From the NCBI GenBank assembly GCA_009746045.1, contig RPFO01000104.1, positions 1,957,948-2,021,947 of the forward strand: DNA of 64,000 nt. The letters run 5' to 3'. The notes under the pieces were generated by a model. It was not told where the DNA came from. It ran no database searches and saw only the letters and a program-made list of their open reading frames with translations. The DNA comes from Mesostigma viride (lineage: Eukaryota; Streptophyta; Mesostigmatophyceae; Mesostigmatales; Mesostigmataceae). The translations under genes and the position numbers were made by a program. Positions 44,724 through 54,082 of the stretch are shown in pieces; position 1 is the stretch's first letter; every line of letters starts with the position of its first letter.

Positions 44724-45490
44724 CCATGGCGCAGGCATCTGAGACGCATGCGGCACTTGTCTCTCGCCTAAACCAGGTGGAGGGCGCAAGTGCGGCGTGC
44801 TCATGACGAAGCTTGAAGCCATCACCGCCCACACCGAGGCCCTGGCCTCACAGGTCCCAAAGATAGCGGAGCAGACGGCCACCATCGCATCCCATGCAGC
44901 CACCCCGGCACTGGATGCTGGTGACCTCCCGCCCCTCTCTTATGCGGACCTGCTGCGGACAGCGATCGCCTCCACCACCGACGCCATCGCTACGAAACTC
45001 CAGGAGCTTGAAGACCTCCGCCAGGCCCAGCAACGGGAGGCCGCCGACCGCGCCCGCCGCGAATGCCGGGTGTTGCTGCGTCGTTTCCCCCTGGCAGAAG
45101 CCACTGAGGTGAGACGTCAACCTCCCTTGCCGACGAGCTTAAGGACCAGCTCCTTACCCTCATGGGCCTGGTAGGTGTGGTAGAACTGCGTGGGTGCCAC
45201 CGCCTTCCCCACTCACGGGATAAGGCGGCTCCCCTGGGCACCAGTCCTGCTCACCTTCCCCTCCCGTGAGGACAAGCAGCGGTTCCTCTCTACCTCGTCG
45301 CCAGCGGTTGCACGACCTCACCTGGACGCTCAGGACGACGACCTGACCCCCGCTCAGCAGTGCTCAGCAGCGACGCGACCTGTGGCCGGAATACCTCCGC
45401 CACAAGCAGGACCCCCAGAAGAAGCCCAAGGTGTACTGGAGGGGCGGGGACCTGATGATCAACCACAAGATGTGGATGCCCCCAGCGGGC
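44724..45490 (+). pseudogene. LINE ORF1-like remnant
   Basis: Starts MAQASETHAALVSRLNQVEG and shifts frame at about 44800 into EAITAHTEALASQVPKIAEQ, LSYADLLRTAIAS and a coiled LQELEDLRQAQQREAADRAR stretch. Further shifts lead to a DDDLTPAQQ-type block (about 45337-45360) and PKVYWRGGDLMI-like sequence. Order and motifs match the ORF1 pieces at 16727-17460 and 49404-49640. Inactive. Confidence 0.65.
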
Positions 45491-45883
45491 TAGAATAGAA
45501 TAGCCCTAGCTTGTATCCATTGGTATAGTCACTGCCACTATGGCAGCCATGCTTAGAATGTCGGTGCCTAGATGTGCCAACTTACCTAGTCACGTGCACC
45601 GCTCACGCACGGTACACAACCAGCCATAGCCTTAGCAGTTGTTAACTAGTCCTTGTACAGCCATGCTACGTCCTGGCTACTATGATCAGATTACTTGCCC
45701 ATGCTCCTTGTTATGCCATGCTCACATGGGTCTTATTGCACCCACAGACAGACTGCCGGATCGTTAGCGTGTCCGTTTAGCTAGCGTGCGAATGCAGCTG
45801 TGGCATGCCTTAGGCCGGCATGAAGGAGACTGGGGGCCCTCTGCCCTTTCTCCTGTTGTGCACACACAGGGATTAAAAGCACT

Positions 45884-45960
45884 TCGGTGCTCCGTGACTC
45901 CCCAACGGGAGCACGTGTTTAATTAATTAATTAATTAATTAATTGATTAATTAATTAACA
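45884..45960 (+). mobile_element. LINE 3' terminus: hairpin and TTAA tail
   Basis: GGTGCTCCGTGACTCCCCAA, then CGGGAGCACG, and about nine TTAA-type units. Downstream of the ORF1 remnant at 44724-45490, so probably the same insert. Confidence 0.8.
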
Positions 45961-46833
45961 CACCACGTCCGCAGGAGAGCCCTTACAGAGATAGAGGAAC
46001 CACAGTTCTGGTTCTGGTGGCCACCCGTGCACACGGTGTACACAGTGCGACGATTCCTGGCAGTAGTATCGAGGGCAATTAAGCCTGCAGCTGCCGCAGG
46101 CCGGCCACGACGCCGTGACGAGAGGTTGCAGGGCACACATGCAGCTGGTGGCGGATGGCGATGGCGTAAAAGGGCCGCCGGAACCAGCGTGAACAGAGGG
46201 TTCACGGGCCGGGATCGAGGGCGCGAAGGAGCCAGGAAGGCGGACCCAGGGCTGGCACGCTCGACCCCTCGAGGGAAACAGAGTGTCAGTGAAGCCAAGC
46301 CCGCCCCTGATCGTTCAAGCCCGTGTGCAGATCCATAATATCCAGTTGGCAAAGTGTAGTATACCCGCGCAGGTATTTTGTTGTTCTTCATGAACGCAGG
46401 CAGGGAAGGCATTGGCCGGTCTCAGGGACGACCGATTGGACGCGCTAGGGTGTGCCCCGAGGCAGGCGCTAGTAGACGGCTAGGGGCGGGGCAGATCAGA
46501 GGTCGCAGGCCGGCCTGCTGCACTGTCAGCCTGCACGAAGGGGACGGGGCATGGGGTGACTGCAAGCCAGGGATGGCGCTCGATCACGGCGCCGGGGACC
46601 ATGCAAACGGCGGGTCTCCACCTAGGACTGAGCAACCGGAAGCCATTCAAGCAAGGCTGTCACGTCCGTGATCATTTACGTCCGTGCACTCGAGAAACGG
46701 CTGTTCACCGAATCATTTATTTACGTCCGGTTCAGTGCCGTTGGTTTGGTTCCGCGGTATAGCCGTTTGGCTTGGATTTATTCAAGTCTGGGTACCGGCC
46801 GGTGTGAAGCGCCGCGCCGGATGCTAGTACCCA
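45961..46833. other. Intergenic, no gene supported
   Basis: GC-rich short ORFs without recognisable motifs. CATTTACGTCCG(T/G) is repeated at about 46674 and 46714. Confidence 0.35.
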
Positions 46834-47419
46834 GGGTGGTCCCACGCCGAATGGGGTAGTTTTTCGCGCATTTTGCAAGAAAAAAACGCTGTTTTCGACT
46901 TTTTGTTTCGAAATTTTTTCTGGCGATTTGAGAACGCCCGCAAAATTTTGCACAATTTCGCGTGATTTTCGCACAATTTTCGCACAACTTCACACAATTT
47001 CGCACGATTTCACAGGATTTCGCATAATTTTAAACGAAGGGTCTAGCTGCAGAGAGACCCTTTGAAAATTTTCGCATGAATTCACGCATTTTTTACATGT
47101 CGTAATTTTTTTACAATCGAACTTTTTTGCATGAATTCGCACTTTTTTGGTCGGTTTTTGGTCAATTTCAGCGAAATTTTCAAGATTTCCCATGATTTTA
47201 CACTTTTTTGGCCTGGTTTTGGTAAATTTCAGCAAATATTGCGCGATTTCGCACGATTTGCGTAGGGTCTAGCTGCAGAGAGACCCTTTCCGGCCGGCGG
47301 AAAATTCGCTCGGCTGCAAATTTTTCGGCAAGAATTTCGGCGCAATGTCCGGTTTTCGGACGATTGAAACTAGCGTTTTTTTCTTGCAAAAATCTACCCC
47401 ATTCCGCGTGGGACCACCC
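46834..47419. mobile_element. 586-bp terminal-inverted-repeat element (MITE-like)
   Basis: Ends are inverted copies of about 50 bp: the left end starts GGGTGGTCCCACGCCGAATG, then GGGTAG, and the right end is its reverse complement with two or three differences. Both arms share GCAAGAAAAAAACGCT. The flanks carry CCCA on both sides (46830-46833 and 47420-47423), a candidate 4-bp target-site duplication. The interior is rich in TTTTCGC/GAAAA words and has two copies of a hairpin, AGGGTCTAGCTGCAGAGAGA, then CCCTTT (about 47038 and 47264). No transposase ORF. The insert is much more AT-rich than its surroundings. Confidence 0.8.
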
Positions 47420-47699
47420 CCCAACTCTACGACGCTTGTGGCTGAATATTTACTTTTGTAGTATGTTCAGTCTACCGGTTAGTAGATATTGGACGGGGCG
47501 AGGGCGAGGCGAGCGGCATGGGTGAGCCCCATTGCATTGATGCACATCCGCCCATGCGGCAGGGGAGAAATCGGCCAAGCGCATGAGGTGAGCTAGGGGG
47601 CAGGCTGCATGGGGCCGGGCCATGGGGGGGAGCGCGCCATGGAGCCAGTGGACCACCCTGCACGGGTGCATGCATGGGCCGGCGCAATTAAGCCAGAGG

Positions 47700-48180
47700 A
47701 GCCCTTCAAATGGTCTTGGGGTCCTTGAGGCGCGTGCCCATTGAAGTCCCGAGGACATGCATGGGCACCTGCGTTTCACGGTGGCCCGGATCGAGCAGGC
47801 GGAGCTCACTCTTCGACGTAGTCAGGATCACCCATGCACATGCAGGGATGCCAAGGCATGAGAAACCACGCGCCCGCCCCAATGCGCCCGGGATGCCGGG
47901 CAGGGAAGCGAGAGCAGTCCCCTTGGGGCACTGAGGGCGAAAAGACTGCACACAGTCTTGGGGACTGCATGAGGGTAAGCCCAAGGTTGATGGTCGCCTT
48001 GCGGCCACTTCGATCGAGGGCTGCCAAGACGGCGGCATGCAATGAGTATGCACTGCGTCGACTGGGCCGAGCCGGGCATGGATATCGTCCATGTAGGCGA
48101 GGAGCACGACGTGCATCCGCCGGGGTGCGCAGCGTGGACACCTTGGAGGACTTTGTGCAGTGGTACGTACGGACAGTTAA
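47700..48180 (-). pseudogene. Degenerate reverse transcriptase of a second retroelement family
   Basis: On the minus strand: HKVLQGVHAAHPGG (about 48130-48180), VVLLAYMDDIHARLGPVD (catalytic box YMDD, about 48050-48110), RPQCPKGTALASLP-type sequence, and SELRLLDPG ... VPMHVLGTSMG (about 47720-47790). The order (VRxxHPG, LAYxDD, K/SEL, LG-x-x-G) fits an RT palm and thumb distinct from the YADD LINE at 42 kb. Frames are broken. Confidence 0.55.
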
Positions 48181-48419
48181 AAGGGGCCGAGGGGGTAGCC
48201 TTGCTCATGCGTCCCCCGGCGTGCGGGATCGAGGTGATGTCAGCAAATGTCCGGCCATCAGTCCATGAGGAAGACCGGAGAGTTGAGGGGCCGATCGCCG
48301 TAGCAGGCGTCCGCCGGTGGTCCACGCAAGCTAGAAGGTCCGCCAGGGAACGCCTCGCCAACGGCCTCGAAGATTCTAGCCTTAATTGGTGACGGCATTG
48401 AACGCATCGGTCACGTGGC

Positions 48420-48665
48420 AGTCCACCTTCAGTGCCACATGGGTCGGATGATATGCTCACATGGGTCTTACTGCACCCACAGAACTTGCCGGATCGTCTA
48501 TCGTGTCGATCCGATTGCAGCTGTGGCATGCCTCTGGCATGAAGGAGAAAGGGGGTCTCTGCCCTTTCTTCCTGCTGTGCACATACAGGGATTAAAGAAC
48601 TTCGGTGCTCCGTGACTCCCCAACGGGAGCACGAGTTTAATTCATCAATGAATTAATTAATGGGT
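48420..48665 (+). mobile_element. LINE 3' UTR copy with hairpin and tail
   Basis: CACATGGGTCTTACTGCACC, GCCGGATCGT, GCAGCTGTGGCATGCCT and GGCATGAAGGAGA parallel 45725-45835. It ends in GTGCTCCGTGACTCCCCAAC, then GGGAGCACGAG and a short TTAA tail. Confidence 0.75.
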
Positions 48666-48907
48666 CGGATGCGTCTCCAGGTCAGTAAGTGAGACAACTA
48701 TTGCAAACATATTATCAAAGCCGCCTTGCATGATCCTCTTGCTTTATCCAGCACTGTCTATAGAGGAGCCCCCGGGCATGTAAAAGAGTACACACGGTCC
48801 GGTTTGGGAGCCGCGCGGAGCGATTGATGGGAATAAAACCCTAGACGAATCGGATTCTTTCTAATCGCCTTGCCTAGTATAGGGGGCAGGGCCCTGATAT
48901 TTGCGGC

Positions 48908-49640
48908 CATTAATTAATTAATTAAAATCATAGCTCCGTGCGGAGCATATGTAACACATAGCCCTGAGAAAGGGGCATCTATGGGTTTGTAATACAATCA
49001 GGGCGACAACCTGCAGGTGTAGGATGTACAACTATCACCTGCTCTGGGTGCACAAGGTGCACCTGCCCCGCCATGATGGTTCATGCCTCCTAAACAAGCA
49101 CAAGCACACAAGGGGGCTTGAGGACAGGGCCTAGAAGGCCTGCATGACATATGGGGTGGAAGGTATGTGGCTAGGCTATAGCTGGTGTACACATGGCATC
49201 TCAGCAGAGAGTAGCTCCCTGCTTAGGCATAGCATGGCTAAATGGCTAAATGCTGACTGCAACATCCATGGGAGGCCCCATCGTAGGCATGGCGTAGCTA
49301 AATACTAAAGGCATCATCCATGGGGGCCATTATGGGCGCACATGCGCGTGGGCCACATGCTAGGCTAAGCCTGACTAATATCTACACTACTGGTATATGT
49401 TCCCTAGTCTGAGGTGGCAGGAGGGGCCTGCCAGGGCTTGTGGTCAACGTGGATGACCGCCCCCCCCCAGTACACCGGCTTCCCCCCTGCGCGCTGCCGG
49501 AGCTGAAGGTAGGTCGGCCATAGCTCGCGTCGCCGCTGTTGCTGGGCCAGGGTCAAGTCGTCGTCCAGCGTGAAGCGAGTCTCCGAGAGCTTCTTGCGGC
49601 ATTTAAGGAACGCCAGCTTGTCCCCCATGTACTTTGCGGC
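48908..49640 (-). mobile_element. LINE-family insert: ORF1 C-terminus and 3' UTR
   Basis: Minus strand. 49640-49404 encodes YMGDKLAFLKCRKKLSETRF, LDDDLTLAQQQRRRELWPTY and WGGAVIHVDHKPWQ, matching the ORF1 block at 17200-17400 but in one frame. It is followed by the same 3' UTR words seen at 17480-18200 (CATCCATGG..., GGTGCACC, TGCAGG), and ends in CTCCG-TGC-GGAG with a TTAA tail at 48908-48940. An ORF1-only structure suggests a non-autonomous derivative or an internal deletion. Confidence 0.7.
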
Positions 49641-49699
49641 CATGGAAGGTGAGACGCGCCAGCCCTACTGGAGGACTTGTTGACCTGATGCCAACCAAG

Positions 49700-50770
49700 C
49701 TTAAATTGTTCTGCATTTGTTTTCCATATCACTGTTGAGGTATGCACTTATTCACTGAACGAAAATGATTTAATGTAAGGTTTTTTTTTATTTATCAGCA
49801 TCATACAATGCATAGACCAAGATATCCCCTCATTGTCGCAACATGCTGGGCCCAAAGGACACATACAACATCCTAGCTACTGTTCTCGACTGAAATGCCT
49901 GTTGCACTCCTGCTGTCTTCCAGGGAAAGGGGACAGCTCAAAGCGTACCGGGCTGAGCTGTGCCCCCCTCAAAGAATGGTAGGCCATGCAGCCAAGCTGC
50001 TAAAGCCATCGCTTATTCACTGCTACCTACTATGGTACACGCAAGGCTCAGGCAAGTTCTCCCCCAGCACCCTACAACGACCTATCCTGCCACTCCTTTT
50101 TTATTGAAGCAGTTCAGACGGCGAGACTGATAGCCGGGCCAACGGACAATTGAGTCAGCGACAGTGCCCCTAGCAGCGTGCCTCCAAGTGGCACCTGCCG
50201 TTATATACACAGGGGTAGCCGCCACCCACGTCACCGACCCAGCCCTGCCGACCCTCCACGAGGGTGGCACGAATCCAAACTTGCTCGCACCAACCGGGCC
50301 CACCTCCCAGAGGCGCCGAGAGCACACAAGTCCATCTGACGTCTGCCCGGTTGCCGGCAAATGCATGCACCGTCCGTCGCCAGATATCCTCCCACCTGGC
50401 TTTTTATAGACCGGTACCCTTGGGTTCCGCATCGCCCATGCGATCGCTAAAAAACAGCATGACCTAGGAACCGATCATTAACACACTACACTAAATCTCC
50501 CTCCAAGAAAGTCACCTCACTGCCTTAAAGGCGACCACCATAGCCAGGGACAGGTGCTATTGCTCCCTGCACCCATGATTTGATTGGTGGCCTCGAGAAC
50601 CACCACCTCCCGGCACACGAAAAAAATATAATGGCCTTGGAGTAGAGGGGCTCCTCCTCAACATATCAAGGCGCACAAATCCAGGTCTCAAGCAGATGTA
50701 GGACTCAAACGGCCGTGAGGGCACCCAGTCGGCGCTCTAAACACAGCCCGCTTTACATCCCCGATCGGCC
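49700..50770. other. Intergenic, no gene supported
   Basis: No family signature in any short ORF. Presumably includes the 3' UTR of the desaturase. Confidence 0.4.
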
Positions 50771-50773
50771 CAT

Positions 50774-52538
50774 CTAGGACTTGATCGCCTTGGCATCGGC
50801 GGGCCATGTGAGCTTGTCCATGTCCGCCTGGCGCGGGTACCTCAAGTTGGTGGCCAGGCCGACCGCCTCGAGCGCCTTGATGAGGTACCAGGTCATGTCA
50901 ATCTGCCACCACTCAAGGCCGTGGCGGCAGCTGTACTCGAACGCGTGGTGGTTGTTGTGCCAGCCCTCGCCGAACGCGAGGATGCCCACCCACCAGTTGT
51001 TCTTGGAGATGTCGCCTGTGTTCCACGGCTGGTCACCCCACACGTGCGACGCCGAGTTCACGAACCAGGTGATGTGGTACACCCAGCACACACGGACCGC
51101 CATGCCCCAGACGAGCCAGGGGAAGCCTCCCATCGCGTAGAGGGCGCCGGCGAGGAGCAGCGGGTGGAGCACGTAGGTCTTCTTGATGAACGAGTAGAAG
51201 GGGTCGGCCTCCAGCTCGGCCACGTTGGACTTGTCGTCGACGCGCGCGGCGAGGCACTTCTGCTCCATCAGCCAACCCGCGTGGCTCCACCAGAAGCCCT
51301 CGTAGGGCGTGTGCGGGTCCAGCAGTGTGTCGCAGTACTTGTGGTGGTAGCGGTGCCACGAGACCCACTGCAGGGTGGGTGGGGGTGGGGGGTGGGGGGG
51401 TTGGTGGGGGTGGAGGTGGGTAGGTGGGTGGGTGGGGGTGGGGTCGAGGGAATCACGGGTGTATGGGGTTGGGTCGGCGTGGGAATTGCGGATGGGCAGG
51501 TGGCCAGGGTTGATGGGTGGCCAGGGCAATTGGGACAGTCAAGGCGCATAGCAGCAAAAAAATAGGTTAGCGACTAATGGACAAAGAAAAAATCTGTGTG
51601 AAGAAGCGGATTCAGGCTGAAAGCAAACGTCTCTCTACGTGGCTCGATACCGCATATGGTCTGCGACTTATCCTCGCTGGACGCTACAGGGTGCTGGAAA
51701 GGAAGAGAGACAGGCTGTGAAAGAAAAACATAAAATCGGAATGGTAGGTATGACGGCGAAATTTCTACTGGGCTTACCTCCATGGGATCACCCTGCAGCG
51801 CCTGAACACCGCAGTAGGCGAAGATGTACTCGAGCCACTTGGGCGTCTTGAACGACTTGTGGGTCAGCTGGCGGTGGTAGGAGAGGGTGATGCCGAACAT
51901 GCCCGTGATGACGTAGAGGGCCACGAACACGCTGAACGAGCTCGCGGAGAAGGTGGCTGGAGCGAACAGGCACATGCCTGGGGTGCAGGTAAAATGGCGA
52001 GGGGATGGCACAATTAAACAGTCGGAAAGGTTAATTATCGCGAAAAATCGGATTTGATCAAGACATGCACATTTAAAAAAAAACTCGGACACAATTCAGC
52101 AAGCGCAATGGGCAGTAGAGCTAGCTAGGCGAATCACGCACCGTGCATGAAGAGCATGTAGATAGCGTATGAAATGTCCTTGGTTGTCCACTCCCGATTG
52201 AAGACGGTGCGCTTGTAAACAGGCTTGATGTCGGAGAAAATAAAGGGCTGGACATCCGTGCGAGGGATGGGCTGCAGCGCCCCGCCGGGCTGTGCAAAGC
52301 CCTCATTGCTGTTTGCGGCAACGCCGATGGCAGTCGCACGGCGGTCAGAAGAAGCGGGGATGCCGGCAAACAGCCTGTGTGCCGGTCCGGGAAGACGGGT
52401 GCGCAGAGGAAGAACGGGCGAGCATCGGGCTTGGGCAGGGAGGAAGTCCCGCCGAAACTTGGCACCGGTTGTTGGGCGTGAACGAGGAAGTACTAATGGT
52501 GAGGAAACTAAATGCTGCAATTGAAAAGCGGTCGCCAT
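50774..52538 (-). CDS. Plastid acyl-lipid/acyl-CoA-type desaturase (FAD5/ADS family), 3 exons
   Basis: Membrane di-iron desaturase introducing a double bond in a saturated acyl chain. Exons (minus): 52538-52142, 51977-51778, 51367-50774; GT-AG, in phase, 396 aa. The N-terminal 60-100 residues are Ser/Ala/Arg-rich and acid-poor, like a chloroplast transit peptide. Three histidine boxes are intact: HRQLTH (167-172), HRYHH (204-208) and HNNHH (336-340), with TGMFGITLSYHR, GDISKNNWWVG and FGEGWHNNHHAFEYS typical of the plant/green-algal ADS/FAD5 group. By analogy with plastid FAD5 it may act on palmitate of monogalactosyldiacylglycerol (delta-7), but delta-9 activity on 16:0/18:0 is equally possible. 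It is divergent from the haemoglobin gene. Confidence 0.96.
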
Positions 52539-54082
52539 AGATATGCAATTCGCACAGGCCCAGAATTTGCTAGTCTTGCGGAATGCAATTTGTCGTGTAC
52601 GTCTTCCGTTTTATACTCACGGCCGTTTTACCACGATTACAAGATTCGCGCTGGCCAGCTGGCCTGCTCGCCACAGAATATTTTGCAGCGCGCTTCGGTC
52701 ACTCTGACGTGGGCCTGGCGGGCTGGATTACGTATGTGCGTCATCTTCAGTCGGAACGTCGCAGGCTTACGGCCGCCAGCGCTACTACATTGCATCATCA
52801 ATCGCTCATCAGTCGCCCGCCCTCGAAGCTGTCTGATCACATCGCGGAAGTCGAGGGGCCATGGGGAGAAATTTGGAAACTCCGCACGAGCAAGGCACGC
52901 GCTTCGCGCGCTGAGGTCAGCGCCCATTGGCTTACCCATGGACCGCAAGTATCGAAAGAGTCATCCGGTTGGCTGTAAATTTTCTCGTTTGTGGCTGGAA
53001 ACCGTCCTGTGTTACATACGGCTCCTGCGCTTCCACGACGCAAGATTCTATATAGCTTCAAAATATCTGAACTGTGTAGTATCAGCTACATCGTTGAGTG
53101 ACTATGGAGAGAGATCCAATCGCTGTTATAGAAGGTCCCGCGCTCCTGTGTTCCGAGCTGTTCCGAGTTCCGACTTCCGGGCGGCCAGCTGGTCGCATCG
53201 GCGAGTCTGTCTGCGACTCTGCGTTCAATTCTCTGCCCAGTGCCCGCTCGCGGGCTTGTTGCCCACGCCGCACATCTGTCATGTTGTTGTTGCATGCTCT
53301 ACGCCGCACATCTGTGCGGATTTCGGCTACATCTGTGCGGTTCTCGGGTGTACCTGTCCGTCCGTCCGTCAGATTCACCCATCTGACGGTCGTAAAACGT
53401 TGGGAGAGTAAATGGGTGGGAGAGATGAGCATTCTTGTTGTTGTTGTGTGGGTGGTTCCGCTTACAGCACTGTAGATAGCAGCTGATGTGAACAGGTCCA
53501 GTGAGGAAAGCTCTACTTGTGTCACTGGACCCGAGACAAGCAGAAAACTTTGTTGTTGTTGTTGTCAAGTCAACACACGATGTGCGGCGGCCGCGGCGTG
53601 GCATCCAACTGGTTGGCGTGGGGATCAACAACAACAACAACTGTGAAAGACAACCACGTGGCACTCGTCTTCCCACCAGTATTCAGCGCGCGCGCGCGAT
53701 AGGCGACGAAGTTAGAAAGGACATGCCGACTTGTCCCCTCGATCTGCGAGGAACTGGTCATCATCTCATAAAGCGGGGCGAGTGTTCGGTAGCCATATAT
53801 CAAGGAGACAATATATTTCCATGGCGAATGCTTTACAAATGTCATTTCCAGCGATATAAGACAAAGTCTAACAAGGCTTACCTGCTACTCATTCTGGCGT
53901 TGGTGATGGTGCAACTTAAGGGTATATCCAATACCGGAATGGATGTCGTTTGTTCTAGAGATCTGCGGGCAGAGCAGCTAGACCTGACCCTCAATTCGCA
54001 TGCCTTGACCTCACGAGTCCCGCCCGCCATTCTTGGTTCTACCGTAAGCCTTTAGTTCCCCCGTGAATATATAGAAAAGAGA
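52539..54082. promoter_or_regulatory. Divergent intergenic interval, desaturase / haemoglobin
   Basis: 1.5 kb between divergent starts. Contains GCACATCTGT(G/C)(C/A) repeats (53270, 53307, 53330), a GTTGTTGTTGTTGTTG run (about 53550) and an inverted CAACAACAACAACAAC run (about 53625), plus TATATAT-like AATATATAGA at 54066 close to the haemoglobin ATG. A TATATCAAGGAGACAATATA motif sits at about 53796-53815. No coding exon identified; a 184-codon ORF at 53501-54055 crosses these repeats and is probably chance. Confidence 0.4.

Noticed and set aside
46027-46671. Arg/Gly-rich ORFs of about 100 codons
   Set aside because: GC-rich chance frames on both strands without motif.
53548-53641. Inverted GTT/CAA trinucleotide runs as a regulatory hairpin
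   Set aside because: Arms are simple repeats; pairing is possible but expected by chance from two microsatellites.
53501-54055. 184-codon plus-strand ORF upstream of the haemoglobin gene
   Set aside because: Crosses GTT and CAA repeats, has no motif and no splice link to the globin exons.
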